This document shows, one piece after another, positions 28,157-38,149 of a stretch of 64,000 nt of DNA. The stretch is from Winslowiella toletana (GTDB lineage Bacteria > Pseudomonadota > Gammaproteobacteria > Enterobacterales > Enterobacteriaceae). A program made the translations under genes and the position numbers. Under the pieces are notes generated by a model, which saw only the letters and a list, made by a program, of their open reading frames with translations, ran no database searches and had not been told where the DNA came from. Where the stretch lies: assembly GCF_017875465.1 (NCBI RefSeq), contig NZ_JAGGMQ010000001.1:3658001-3722000 (forward strand), read 5' to 3'. Position 1 is the stretch's first letter. Each line of letters opens with the position of its first letter.

Positions 28157-28213
28157 TTTGCTTCTCCGGCGCTGTGTTAAAGTAGCCACAGCATGATTAA
28201 TTCAGGTCGCACT

Positions 28214-28591
28214 ATGCAGCGCATATTATTATTAGTTGTTGGCTGGCTGGCGATTGCCCTTGGCACGCTGGGCGTGGTTCTGCCGCTGTTGCCCACCACA
28301 CCATTTATCCTGCTGGCGGCCTGGTGCTTTGCGCGCTCGTCGCCGCGCTTTCACCACTGGTTGCTTTATCGCTCCTGGTTTGGCAGTTATATCCGCCACT
28401 GGCAGCAACATCGTGCTTTGCCGCCGAAAGCCAAAGGGCGGGCGATAGTTTTTATTATTATCACTTTCGCCGTCTCGCTATGGCTGGTAAAAATAGTCTG
28501 GTTACGTATTCTACTGATATGCATGCTCTGTGTACTGGTGATCTTTATGTTGCGTCTGCCGGTGGTTGAGAAAGAACAACAAAAGCGCTGA
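28214..28591 (+). CDS. ybaN: DUF454 inner-membrane protein YbaN
   Basis: This 125-residue inner-membrane protein has three to four hydrophobic segments. The conserved family core is GVVLPLLPTTPFILLAAWCF followed by ARSSPRFHHWLLYRSWFG. Function is unknown in all species. The start MQRILLLVVGW at 28214 matches E. coli; the frame also has an ATG at 28193. It is divergent from priC with about 57 bp between the chosen starts. Confidence 0.92.
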   Translation: MQRILLLVVGWLAIALGTLGVVLPLLPTTPFILLAAWCFARSSPRFHHWLLYRSWFGSYIRHWQQHRALPPKAKGRAIVFIIITFAVSLWLVKIVWLRILLICMLCVLVIFMLRLPVVEKEQQKR

Positions 28592-28748
28592 TTTCCCTGC
28601 TTCAAGGTTGCATTTGCCAGACACTTTGCTTAGATTTGGTCGTTTTCGTGCGCGGCTTCCCCGATTTATCGCCTCCGTCTGCAGTTTTTGACTGTCAGTA
28701 TGGAGCGAAGCTGCGTGAGTCAGATTCGTTTTTACCAGGCATAATATT

Positions 28749-29300
28749 ATGACCGCGACTGCGCAGCAGCTTGAATTCCTTAAAGACAGTATCAAAAGCA
28801 TCCCGGATTATCCAAAGCCGGGCATTCTGTTTCGTGACGTAACCAGCCTGCTGGAAGATCCGAAAGCGTATGCCACTGCCATTGAACTGTTAGTTGATCG
28901 CTATCGCAATAGTGGCATTACCAAAGTCGTCGGCACGGAAGCGCGTGGCTTCCTGTTCGGTGCGCCGGTGGCGCTGGCGCTGGGCGTCGGCTTTGTCCCG
29001 GTGCGTAAGCCAGGCAAACTGCCGCGCAAAACGTTCAGCGAAAGCTATGAATTAGAGTACGGCACCGACAGCCTCGAACTGCACTGTGACGCAATTGGCG
29101 CCGGTGATGTGGTGCTGGTGGTTGACGACCTGCTGGCAACCGGCGGCACCATTGAAGCCACGGTCAAACTGATCCGCCGCGCCGGTGGGGAAGTGAAAGA
29201 CGCCGCTTTTGTGATCAATCTGTTCGATTTGACCGGCGAAGCGCGTCTGAAAGCGATGGGCGTTAACAGCTATAGCCTGGTTGCTTTTCCGGGTCATTGA
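28749..29300 (+). CDS. apt: Adenine phosphoribosyltransferase
   Basis: This 183-residue cytosolic purine salvage enzyme converts adenine and PRPP to AMP. The PRPP-binding loop [17 protein letters not shown] is near residues 117-133. The N-terminal [20 protein letters not shown] is typical. The gene has its own 157-bp upstream gap and is followed by a GC-rich double-hairpin repeat before dnaX. Confidence 0.98.
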   Translation: MTATAQQLEFLKDSIKSIPDYPKPGILFRDVTSLLEDPKAYATAIELLVDRYRNSGITKVVGTEARGFLFGAPVALALGVGFVPVRKPGKLPRKTFSESYELEYGTDSLELHCDAIGAGDVVLVVDDLLATGGTIEATVKLIRRAGGEVKDAAFVINLFDLTGEARLKAMGVNSYSLVAFPGH

Positions 29301-29307
29301 TTCCAGC

Positions 29308-29366
29308 GGGCGGCGATAACGCCGCCCCTACAAGAGATCTGGGTAGGGGCGGCGTTATCGCCGCCC
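29308..29366. repeat. GC-rich double-hairpin repeat, copy between apt and dnaX
   Basis: Two hairpins GGGCGGCG-ATAA-CGCCGCCC and its inverted partner are separated by a short spacer and bounded inside by CCTACA / GTAGGG. The two halves also pair with each other to make one long palindrome. There is no T run, so this is not a standard terminator. Confidence 0.85.
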
Positions 29367-29460
29367 GGGTTCTTCCAGATCCTCATATTCTTCAGCCTCG
29401 CCGTAAAGGTAGGGCTGTGTTAGCATTACCCTCTGTTTCACTGAAAAATTCCGCGAATTA

Positions 29461-31389
29461 ATGAGCTATCAGGTACTTGCCCGCAAGTGGCGTCCACAAG
29501 CGTTTACTGATGTTGTCGGTCAGGAGCATGTCCTGACAGCGCTGGCGAATGGCCTGTCGCTCGGCCGCATTCATCACGCTTATCTTTTTTCCGGCACCCG
29601 CGGTGTCGGCAAGACCACCATTGCGCGTCTGCTGGCGAAAGGGCTGAACTGCGAAACCGGCATTACGGCGACGCCGTGCGGTCAGTGCGATAACTGCCGT
29701 GAAATCGAGCAGGGGCGCTTTGTCGATCTGATTGAGATTGATGCCGCCTCGCGCACCAAAGTTGAAGACACCCGTGACCTGCTGGATAACGTGCAGTACG
29801 CACCGGCGCGCGGTCGTTTCAAAGTCTATCTGATTGATGAAGTGCATATGCTGTCGCGCCACAGCTTCAACGCCCTGTTGAAAACGCTGGAAGAGCCGCC
29901 ATCGCACGTCAAATTCCTGCTGGCCACCACCGATCCGCAAAAGCTGCCGGTGACCATTCTGTCGCGCTGCCTGCAATTCCATCTGAAAGCACTGGATGTT
30001 GAGCAGATCCGCGGCCAGCTTGAGCATGTGCTTAAAGAAGAGAATATCAGTGCGGAAACCCGCGCATTACAGCTGATGGCGCGCGCCGCCGACGGCAGTA
30101 TGCGTGACGCGCTGAGCCTGACCGATCAGGCGATCGCGATGGGGCAGGGGCAAATTACCACTGATACCGTTAACGCGATGCTCGGCACGCTGGATGATGA
30201 GCAGCCACTGGCGTTAATCGAAGCGCTGGTGAATGCAGAAGGTCAGCAGGTGATGACGCTGCTGAACCAGGCGGCGTCACGCGGTGTGGAGTGGGAAGCG
30301 TTGCTGGTTGAGATGCTGCGTCTGCTGCACCGTATCGCGATGGTGCAGCTGCTGCCGTCAGCGATGGGCGACGAGCAGGCGGCGATTGAGCAGCGTCTGC
30401 GTGAACTGGCGCGGGTGCTGCCGCCAGCGGATGTACAACTCTATTACCAGACCTTACTGGTGGGGCGCAAAGAGCTGGCGCTGGCGCCGGATCGTCGCAT
30501 GGGCGTTGAAATGACCCTGCTGCGCGCGCTGGCCTTTCATCCGCGGCAGGTGATTGCTGAACCGGCCGCACGTCCGGCGATGACGCCGCAGGCGCAGCCA
30601 CAGCCGGAAGTTCCTGCAACCCCGCCATCGCAACCGCCGGCGGCGCACAGTGCGCCGGAAGTCAGCGGCAATTTACCGGATGCTACCAGCCAGCTTCTGC
30701 AGGCGCGCACACAACTGATGCGCCAGCAGGGAGCGACCAAACTAAAAAAGAGTGAGCCGGCGGCGCCTGGTGCGCGGCCGGCGAGTTCGGCACTGGAGCG
30801 GTTGGCTTCAGTTACCGAACGCGGTCAGAAGCGACAGCAAGCTGCTGTTGCCGAATCTGTCGCGGCGGTAAAAAAAGAGGCGTACCGCTGGACGGCGCAA
30901 AACCCGCAGGAAGTGAAGGCGGAAGTGGTGGCGACGCCGAAAGCGCTGCGTTCGGCGTTAGAGCATGAAAAAACGCCGGAGCTGGCGGGCAAGCTGACGG
31001 AAGAGTCACAGCAGCGCGATGGCTGGGCGGCGGAAATCGCCGCCATGAACATTCCGAAACTGGTGCAGCAGCTGGCATTAAATGCGTGGAAAGAACAGAC
31101 TGAACAGGGCGTATGTTTGCATCTGCGCGCCGGTCAGCGACATCTTAACTCGCCTTCCGCACAGAAGGTGCTGGCTGAAGCATTAAGTCAGGCGGCCGGA
31201 CAGCCGGTTGAACTGACTATCGTGGAAGACGATAATCCGGCGGTGTTAACGCCGCTGGAGTGGCGACAGGCCATTTATGAAGAGAAGCTGGCGCAGGCGC
31301 GCCAGTCGATAATCGCGGATACTCATATTCAGACTCTGCGCCGGTTTTTTGACGCCGACCTGGATGAAGAGAGTATTCGCCCCGTTTGA
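29461..31389 (+). CDS. dnaX: DNA polymerase III subunits tau and gamma
   Basis: The full frame encodes tau (642 residues), the clamp-loader ATPase that also tethers DnaB and the polymerase core. Walker A is GTRGVGKTT near residue 45. The zinc module CGQCDNC, the DEVHMLS box and SRCLQFHLK follow. A Pro/Ala-rich linker leads to the tau-specific C-terminal domains. A programmed frameshift site (separate entry) yields the shorter gamma. It starts MSYQVLARKWRPQAFTDVVG and lies upstream of ybaB-recR. Confidence 0.98.
   Translation: MSYQVLARKWRPQAFTDVVGQEHVLTALANGLSLGRIHHAYLFSGTRGVGKTTIARLLAKGLNCETGITATPCGQCDNCREIEQGRFVDLIEIDAASRTKVEDTRDLLDNVQYAPARGRFKVYLIDEVHMLSRHSFNALLKTLEEPPSHVKFLLATTDPQKLPVTILSRCLQFHLKALDVEQIRGQLEHVLKEENISAETRALQLMARAADGSMRDALSLTDQAIAMGQGQITTDTVNAMLGTLDDEQPLALIEALVNAEGQQVMTLLNQAASRGVEWEALLVEMLRLLHRIAMVQLLPSAMGDEQAAIEQRLRELARVLPPADVQLYYQTLLVGRKELALAPDRRMGVEMTLLRALAFHPRQVIAEPAARPAMTPQAQPQPEVPATPPSQPPAAHSAPEVSGNLPDATSQLLQARTQLMRQQGATKLKKSEPAAPGARPASSALERLASVTERGQKRQQAAVAESVAAVKKEAYRWTAQNPQEVKAEVVATPKALRSALEHEKTPELAGKLTEESQQRDGWAAEIAAMNIPKLVQQLALNAWKEQTEQGVCLHLRAGQRHLNSPSAQKVLAEALSQAAGQPVELTIVEDDNPAVLTPLEWRQAIYEEKLAQARQSIIADTHIQTLRRFFDADLDEESIRPV
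30744..30755 (+). other. dnaX programmed -1 frameshift site (gamma subunit)
   Basis: The slippery heptamer A AAA AAG (30744-30750) is in the correct frame. After a -1 slip the ribosome reads GAG then TGA (30753-30755), giving a gamma protein of about 431 residues, as in E. coli. The upstream AGGGAGC Shine-Dalgarno-like stimulator and a GC-rich inverted repeat (GCCGGC arms) just downstream are both present. Confidence 0.93.
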
Positions 31390-31443
31390 ACCGCCGCCTA
31401 AGCGTATACGACGATTACGCGGCCTGAGCTGAGAGAGAAGACT

Positions 31444-31773
31444 ATGTTTGGTAAAGCCGGTTTGGGCAACCTGATGAAGCAGGCCCAGCAAATGCAGGAC
31501 AAAATGGCCCAGGTGCAGGAAGAGATTGCTGCAATGGAAGTGACCGGTGAGTCCGGCGCAGGTCTGGTAAAAGTCACCATTAACGGCGCGCATAACTGCC
31601 GTCGTGTGGAAGTCGATCCAAGCCTGTTGGAAGATGATAAAGATATGCTGGAAGACCTGGTTGCTGCGGCATTTAACGATGCGGCGCGCCGTGTTGCTGA
31701 AACGCAGAAAGAGAAAATGGCGGCAGTTTCCAGCGGCATGCAGTTGCCGCCGGGCTTTAAGATGCCATTCTGA
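31444..31773 (+). CDS. ybaB: Nucleoid-associated protein YbaB/EbfC
   Basis: This 109-residue dimeric DNA-binding protein has the YbaB fold. The sequence [18 protein letters not shown] N terminus (here [20 protein letters not shown]) and the conserved [15 protein letters not shown] are present. It binds DNA broadly and is often linked to recR. It lies 54 bp after dnaX. Its stop overlaps the recR start by one base (TGATG). Confidence 0.97.
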   Translation: MFGKAGLGNLMKQAQQMQDKMAQVQEEIAAMEVTGESGAGLVKVTINGAHNCRRVEVDPSLLEDDKDMLEDLVAAAFNDAARRVAETQKEKMAAVSSGMQLPPGFKMPF

Positions 31774-32378
31774 TGCAAACCAGCCCACTCCTCGAAACAT
31801 TGATGGAGTCGCTGCGCTGTTTACCCGGAGTCGGGCCTAAATCGGCGCAGCGCATGGCTTTTCAGCTGCTGCAACGCGATCGCAGCGGCGGTATGCGTCT
31901 GGCGCAGGCGCTGACGCGGGCGATGTCTGAAATCGGTCACTGTAAGGATTGTCATACTTTTACCGAACAGGATATCTGCACCATCTGCGCCAATCCGCGT
32001 CGTCAGCAGAATGGCCAGATTTGCGTGGTGGAGAGCCCGGCCGATATTCATGCCATTGAGCAGACCGGGCAATTTGCCGGTCGCTACTTTGTGCTGATGG
32101 GCCATCTTTCGCCGCTGGACGGTATCGGCCCCAATGATATTGGGCTGGATCGTCTGGAGCAGCGTCTGGAACGTGAAACCATTGTCGAAGTGATCCTCGC
32201 GACCAACCCAACGGTAGAAGGGGAGGCCACCGCCAACTATATTGCTGAGCTGTGCGGGCAATATGGTGTCGACGCCAGTCGTATCGCGCATGGCGTGCCG
32301 ATGGGCGGCGAACTGGAAATGGTCGATGGCACCACCCTGTCGCATTCGCTGGCAGGACGGCAAAAGATCAAATTTTAA
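31773..32378 (+). CDS. recR: Recombination protein RecR
   Basis: This 201-residue protein of the RecFOR pathway helps load RecA onto gapped DNA. Order of parts: helix-hairpin-helix ([14 protein letters not shown], about 17-30), a four-cysteine zinc finger ([16 protein letters not shown]), and the Toprim domain ([17 protein letters not shown]) with a C-terminal Walker-B-like part. It starts on the last base of ybaB. A hairpin at 32386-32408 follows and abuts the htpG promoter. Confidence 0.98.
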   Translation: MQTSPLLETLMESLRCLPGVGPKSAQRMAFQLLQRDRSGGMRLAQALTRAMSEIGHCKDCHTFTEQDICTICANPRRQQNGQICVVESPADIHAIEQTGQFAGRYFVLMGHLSPLDGIGPNDIGLDRLEQRLERETIVEVILATNPTVEGEATANYIAELCGQYGVDASRIAHGVPMGGELEMVDGTTLSHSLAGRQKIKF

Positions 32379-32408
32379 GCATTCACAGGTACGGTGCTGC
32401 CGTACCTG

Positions 32409-32436
32409 CTTGAAAAGTTTTTTTTCATCCCCATCT
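32409..32436 (+). promoter_or_regulatory. Sigma-32 heat-shock promoter of htpG
   Basis: CTTGAAA (32409-32415), a 13-bp spacer and CCCCATCT (32429-32436) match the RpoH consensus. The htpG start codon follows 40 bases later. The CAGGTACGG/CCGTACCTG hairpin that may end recR transcription directly touches the -35 element. Confidence 0.9.
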
Positions 32437-32476
32437 CCTCCTCATCATTCAATAAACCTGATTTGTTGAGGTATCA

Positions 32477-34351
32477 ATGACCATGAAAGGACAAGAGACC
32501 CGTGGCTTCCAGTCAGAAGTGAAACAGCTTCTGCATCTGATGATCCATTCGCTCTATTCAAATAAAGAAATCTTCCTGCGCGAGCTTATTTCCAACGCCT
32601 CCGATGCCGCGGACAAGCTGCGTTTCCGTGCGCTCTCCAGCCCTGAACTGTATGAAGGGGATGGCGATCTGCGGGTACGGGTTTCGGTGAACAAGGAACA
32701 ACGCACCATCACGCTGAGCGATAACGGTATCGGTATGCGCCGTGATGAAGTCATTGAAAACCTGGGCACCATTGCCAAATCTGGCACCAAATCCTTCCTT
32801 GAATCGCTGGGTTCCGACCAGGCGAAAGACAGCCAGCTGATTGGGCAGTTTGGCGTTGGTTTCTACTCCGCCTTTATCGTCGCCGATAAAGTTTCGGTAC
32901 GCACCCGTGCCGCCGGTGCTGGCGCAGATGAAGGGGTTTACTGGGAATCAGCAGGCGAAGGTGATTACACCATTGCTGATATCGAGAAAGCCGATCGCGG
33001 TACCGAAATTACCCTGCATCTGCGTGAAGGCGAAGATGAGTTCCTTGATGCCTGGCGCGTGCGTGGCATTATCGGCAAATACTCCGACCATATTGCCTTA
33101 CCGGTCGAGATTGAGTCGCATAACGAAGAAGATGACACCACCCACTGGGAAAAGATCAATAAAGCCCAGGCGCTGTGGACGCGTAATAAGTCTGAGATCA
33201 GCGAAGACGAATACAAAGAGTTCTACAAGCATATCGCCCATGATTTTAGCGACCCTGCGGCCTGGAGCCACAATCGCGTCGAGGGCAAGCAGGAGTACAC
33301 CAGCCTGCTGTATATCCCGGCGCAGGCGCCGTTTGATATGTGGAATCGCGAGCATAAACATGGGCTGAAACTCTATGTGCAGCGCGTGTTTATTATGGAT
33401 GACGCCGAGCAGTTTATGCCGAATTACCTGCGTTTCGTCCGTGGTCTGATCGACTCCAACGATCTGCCGCTGAACGTATCGCGTGAAATTCTGCAGGACA
33501 GCCGTATTACCCAGAGCCTGCGCAGCGCGTTAAGCAAGCGTGTGTTGCAGATGCTGGAGAAAATGGCGAAGGATGACGCGGAAAAATATCAGCAGTTCTG
33601 GCAGCAGTTTGGTCTGGTGCTGAAAGAAGGCCCGGCGGAAGATACCAGCAACGCGGAAACTATCGCGAAACTGCTGCGCTTTGCCTCTACCAGCAGCGAA
33701 GGCGCGACGCAGACCGTCTCGCTGGAAGATTACATCAGTCGTATGGTGGAAGGTCAGGATAAGATCTACTACATCACTGCTGACAGCTATGCGGCGGCGA
33801 AAAGCAGCCCGCAGCTGGAAGTGTTCCGCAAGAAAGGTATTGAAGTACTGCTGCTCTCCGATCGCATCGACGAGTGGATGATGAGCTACCTGACCGAGTT
33901 TGACGGTAAGTCCTTCCAGTCGGCCAGCAAAGCGGATGATGCGTTAAGCAAACTGGCGGATGAAGAGAGCGACGAGCAGAAAGAAGCGGAAAAAGCGCTG
34001 GAGCCGTTTATCGAGCGGGTGAAAACCCTGCTGGGCGATCGGGTGAAAGAAGTGCGTCTGACGCATCGCTTAACCGATACGCCGGCGATCGTTACCACTG
34101 AAGCCAACGATATGACCACCCAGATGGCGAAGCTGTTCGCCGCTGCGGGTCAGGCGGTGCCGGAAGTGAAGTATCTGTTTGAGATCAACCCGGATCACGC
34201 GCTGGTGAAACGTGCCGCCGATACTCAGGATGAAACGCAGTTTGCCGAGTGGATCGAGCTGTTGCTGGAGCAGGCGCTGTTCGCCGAGCGCGGCACGCTG
34301 GAAGATCCTAACCAGTTTATTCGTCGTATGAATCAGCTGTTGATTGCCTGA
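32477..34351 (+). CDS. htpG: Hsp90-family chaperone HtpG
   Basis: This 624-residue cytosolic dimeric chaperone works with DnaK. The N-terminal GHKL ATPase carries [14 protein letters not shown], the DNGIGM motif and GQFGVGFYS. The middle domain has the catalytic arginine loop [12 protein letters not shown], and a C-terminal dimerisation domain follows. Two starts are possible: ATG 32477 (five bases after GAGG) and ATG 32483, which gives exactly the E. coli MKGQETRGF. Heat-shock control is expected from the upstream promoter. Confidence 0.98.
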   Translation: MTMKGQETRGFQSEVKQLLHLMIHSLYSNKEIFLRELISNASDAADKLRFRALSSPELYEGDGDLRVRVSVNKEQRTITLSDNGIGMRRDEVIENLGTIAKSGTKSFLESLGSDQAKDSQLIGQFGVGFYSAFIVADKVSVRTRAAGAGADEGVYWESAGEGDYTIADIEKADRGTEITLHLREGEDEFLDAWRVRGIIGKYSDHIALPVEIESHNEEDDTTHWEKINKAQALWTRNKSEISEDEYKEFYKHIAHDFSDPAAWSHNRVEGKQEYTSLLYIPAQAPFDMWNREHKHGLKLYVQRVFIMDDAEQFMPNYLRFVRGLIDSNDLPLNVSREILQDSRITQSLRSALSKRVLQMLEKMAKDDAEKYQQFWQQFGLVLKEGPAEDTSNAETIAKLLRFASTSSEGATQTVSLEDYISRMVEGQDKIYYITADSYAAAKSSPQLEVFRKKGIEVLLLSDRIDEWMMSYLTEFDGKSFQSASKADDALSKLADEESDEQKEAEKALEPFIERVKTLLGDRVKEVRLTHRLTDTPAIVTTEANDMTTQMAKLFAAAGQAVPEVKYLFEINPDHALVKRAADTQDETQFAEWIELLLEQALFAERGTLEDPNQFIRRMNQLLIA

Positions 34352-34355
34352 TAGT

Positions 34356-34424
34356 GGGCGGCGAGAACGCCGCCCCTACAGTAGTAGTCTGCGCTCTTTT
34401 GTAGGGGCGGCGTTTTCGCTGCCC
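34356..34424. repeat. GC-rich double-hairpin repeat, copy after htpG
   Basis: Two inverted hairpin halves (34356-34380 and 34400-34424) with CCTACAG / TGTAGG inner borders. It sits between the convergent htpG and LysR genes. The right half has one change that slightly weakens its hairpin. Confidence 0.85.
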
Positions 34425-34433
34425 TTTTTCATC

Positions 34434-35306
34434 TTATTCCCCGGCCGCCTCAGCTAATAACCATTGCCGAAACAGCGCAATCTCCGGCTCATCTTTTCTG
34501 CTCTGCTTCACCATCATCCAGGTTGCACGATCCATAGCCGCGAAGCCGACAGGCGCCACCAGCGTGCCTTCCTCCAGCTCTCGTTTCACCAGAATCTGCG
34601 GCGTAATCATCAGGCCCAGACCATTGCGCGCCGCCTGAATCCCCAGTGTCAGATTATCGAAATATCTTCCCGCCCAGAAATCACCGCGTGCGCCGGTTTT
34701 TTCCGCCCATTCCGCCCAGGCGTGCCGTTTGGTATCAGCATGCAGCAGCGGCAGAGTGGTGAAATCAGTGTCATAGCTGACTGGCTGCGCAAAATTCGCT
34801 GAGCAGACCGGGCCGATATAGTCGACGGTGATTAGCGTCGCGGCAATATCCTCGTGGGAAGACTGCTCATGACTGAGGATCAGAATATCGGTCTGGTCGC
34901 CACGCACTTTATCCACATCCATATGGGTCTGAAAATTCAGGGTAATGGCGGGATGAAGCTGACTAAAGTCGCTGATACGTGGAATAAGCCATTGCGACAG
35001 AAAACTGGGCGCAGAAGAAACCGTGAGACTGCTGTTATGGCGCAGGCTAATTTTTTCACAGGTCGTTTCGATATCGCTAAACGCCCGTGCGCAGGTCACC
35101 TTCAGGCGCTCACCATCCGCCGTCAGCTGCACCCGGCCATTGGCGCGAATAAACAGCGGCTTACCCAGCCACTCTTCCAGCTGCTTAATCTGATGGCTGA
35201 TGGCGCTGTGGGTTACGTTAAGTGACTGCGCCGCCAGGCTGAAGCTGTTATGCAGCGCCGCCTGCTGGAAATAGCGCAGGGCGCGCAGTGGAGGAAGGCC
35301 AGCCAT
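34434..35306 (-). CDS. LysR-family regulator, GcvA-like
   Basis: This 290-residue LysR-type regulator has an N-terminal winged helix (about residues 5-64, SFSLAAQSLNVTHSAISHQI). A periplasmic-binding-like effector domain follows from about residue 92. The sequence LPPLRALRYFQQAA at the N terminus places it in the GcvA/AmpR branch. It is not present between htpG and adk in E. coli. It is divergent from the unrecognised gene at 35549, its most likely target; the 242-bp gap would hold the operator. Effector unknown. Confidence 0.9.
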   Translation of the reverse strand: MAGLPPLRALRYFQQAALHNSFSLAAQSLNVTHSAISHQIKQLEEWLGKPLFIRANGRVQLTADGERLKVTCARAFSDIETTCEKISLRHNSSLTVSSAPSFLSQWLIPRISDFSQLHPAITLNFQTHMDVDKVRGDQTDILILSHEQSSHEDIAATLITVDYIGPVCSANFAQPVSYDTDFTTLPLLHADTKRHAWAEWAEKTGARGDFWAGRYFDNLTLGIQAARNGLGLMITPQILVKRELEEGTLVAPVGFAAMDRATWMMVKQSRKDEPEIALFRQWLLAEAAGE

Positions 35307-35548
35307 TGATTCAACCCCTGTGAGAAAAACTAACAGGAATTGTCTGTTTATATCATTTTAAAGTCCAGCCGCATTTTCATACTCTTAGCCACGGAAAATA
35401 GCGGTCCGCCGGGGTAACGCTCTGTGCGCGTTGATTTTCCCGCCAGCACCAGGGAACCGTGCATCACTATTACTTCGCTAAAAAAATCATAAAAAAAATA
35501 ACACCCCCCATCTGTGGCATGGCTTTATCAGCAAGAGTTAATCATTTC

Positions 35549-36163
35549 ATGGAACCATCACAACAGCAGATTAACGCGCTACGCAACGAACTGCGTCAGA
35601 CCCTTTCCCGCCTGTATAAGCTGGAAAACCACGACATTTTTTTTGTGAAGTCGCTGCGTATTGCCCGGGTGATCTTATCCCATCAGTTTTACAAGCAGGA
35701 AGTGGCGCGCTGTCACGCCCGGCAGGCGCTAAATCAGCCGGTCAGTGAGTTATTACAGCGTCCGGCGATGCAAATCGGCGAACCGGGCCATATTGCGCTG
35801 ATCACCCATGTCGATCCTTGCAGTGGCGAAGTAAACGATTTACGTGGTTGTGAGGGCAAAGGGGTGGTGGATGGATCGCACAGTTTTGCCACCCGGCGCC
35901 ATGAAGAGCTGGTGCGTAATAGTGCGATTTTCGTTACGCCATTACACCTGCACGCCGGACTTTCACCCGCACTGACGATGATTGCCCTGCGTACTGCGGA
36001 ATTCAGTACGCTGCTGCGTAGCGAGTTACGCCTGTTTGAAGCGGCGACCTCGGTGGCGAACCCGCTGGAGAAATCACTGGCAATTATCAATAACGGTTAC
36101 TGGCAGCCTTTCAAAATGGCGCCGGTTGCCGGCACTCATATTGCGGCCACGCTATGCCGCTAG
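35549..36163 (+). CDS. Unrecognised 204-residue protein
   Basis: No family was recognised. The protein appears cytosolic, without signal peptide or membrane helices. It begins with a charged helical region (about 1-60, RLYKLENHDIFFVKSLRIAR). A His/Asp-containing central part follows (HVDPCSGEVNDLRGCEGKG), then HSFATRRHEELVRNSAIFV. The start at ATG 35549 is a choice: the frame runs 30 codons further upstream with other ATGs, and none has a strong ribosome-binding site. It is divergent from the LysR regulator and is a candidate target. It is absent from E. coli at this place. Confidence 0.65.
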   Translation: MEPSQQQINALRNELRQTLSRLYKLENHDIFFVKSLRIARVILSHQFYKQEVARCHARQALNQPVSELLQRPAMQIGEPGHIALITHVDPCSGEVNDLRGCEGKGVVDGSHSFATRRHEELVRNSAIFVTPLHLHAGLSPALTMIALRTAEFSTLLRSELRLFEAATSVANPLEKSLAIINNGYWQPFKMAPVAGTHIAATLCR

Positions 36164-36333
36164 TCTGAAAGAACGCCGCTGTTTCCGCCGGGTTCCGTGC
36201 GTTAACTCCCTGTATCTCATCCGCTTATCTGGATTTTCTTGCTGTTATGTAACCAGAATGTTGCGGTTGATTAACCGCCCGTTTTCTTGTGGATATCGGG
36301 TCTTAATGGTATGTTCTTGCCCTTATTCGTTAG

Positions 36334-37008
<675 letters not shown>

Positions 37009-37017
37009 TCGCTTTTC

Positions 37018-37042
37018 GGGCCAGCTTATCGCTGGCCCTTTT
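37018..37042 (+). terminator. adk intrinsic terminator
   Basis: GGGCCAGC / GCTGGCCC stem with a five-base loop and four T residues, ten bases after the adk stop. Confidence 0.85.
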
Positions 37043-37130
37043 ACAGCAATCGGTTTATCCCCCGCGTTTTTTCGCTACAATCATTCTCGTTTTCATTTAG
37101 ACCCCCTTTATGCCAATCAAAGGAATAACA

Positions 37131-38090
37131 ATGAGGCAAGATAAGCCCGGCGTATTGCTGGTGAATTTAGGGACGCCTGATGCGCCCACCACGCCAGCAG
37201 TAAAACGTTATCTGAAACAATTTCTCAGCGATCCACGGGTTGTGGATACTCCACGTTGGTTATGGTGGCCGATCCTGAATGGCGCGATCCTGCCGATCCG
37301 CTCACCGCGGGTGGCTAAACTGTATGCTTCAGTATGGATGGACGAAGGTTCTCCGCTGCTGGTCTACAGCCAGCGCCAGCGTAACGCGCTGGCGGCCCGG
37401 CTTGATATGCCGGTGGAACTGGGGATGAGTTACGGTAACCCCAGCCTGAAAAGCGCGACAGACAGCCTGATGGCGCAGGGCGTGACCCGTCTGATCGTGT
37501 TACCGCTTTATCCGCAATTCTCCTGCTCGACGGTGGCGGCGGTATGGGACGGCTTAACCGCCGTGTTCTCCGGCTATCGCTCGCTGCCGGATGTGCAGTT
37601 TATTCGCGATTACGCCGAACATCCGGCGTATATTGCCGCGTTGAAGGCTTCAGTTGAGCGATCTTTCGCGGTGCATGGCAAGCCCGATCTGCTGGTGATG
37701 TCGTTCCACGGCATTCCGCAACGCTTCGCTGATGAAGGTGACGACTATCCACAACGCTGTCACGATACCTGCGCTGCACTGACGGCGGCGCTGGGTCTGG
37801 GGGCAGGGGAGGTGATGCTGACCTTCCAGTCGCGCTTTGGCCGCGAGCCATGGCTGACGCCTTATACCGATGAGACGCTGAAAAGTCTGCCGGCTAAAGG
37901 CGTTAAGCATATTCAGATTATGAGCCCCGGCTTCTCCGCTGATTGCCTGGAAACCCTTGAGGAGATCAGCGAGCAGAACCGTGAATTCTTTATGCATGCC
38001 GGTGGCAGCAAATTTGAATATATCCCGGCGCTGAATGATGATGCCGGACATATTGAGATGATGGTGGAACTGGTTAACCGCCAGCGCTGA
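37131..38090 (+). CDS. hemH: Ferrochelatase
   Basis: This 319-residue enzyme inserts Fe2+ into protoporphyrin IX, the last step of haem synthesis, at the inner face of the membrane. The catalytic histidine is in [10 protein letters not shown] and the acidic partner in [14 protein letters not shown]. The N terminus [19 protein letters not shown] is typical. ATG 37131 follows AAAGGAA; an upstream in-frame ATG at 37110 is less likely. Confidence 0.97.
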   Translation: MRQDKPGVLLVNLGTPDAPTTPAVKRYLKQFLSDPRVVDTPRWLWWPILNGAILPIRSPRVAKLYASVWMDEGSPLLVYSQRQRNALAARLDMPVELGMSYGNPSLKSATDSLMAQGVTRLIVLPLYPQFSCSTVAAVWDGLTAVFSGYRSLPDVQFIRDYAEHPAYIAALKASVERSFAVHGKPDLLVMSFHGIPQRFADEGDDYPQRCHDTCAALTAALGLGAGEVMLTFQSRFGREPWLTPYTDETLKSLPAKGVKHIQIMSPGFSADCLETLEEISEQNREFFMHAGGSKFEYIPALNDDAGHIEMMVELVNRQR

Positions 38091-38149
38091 CCGCGCGGGC
38101 CGTGAATATGATACTATTTACGGCCTGAATTCTTCTGAAGCTATCGATC

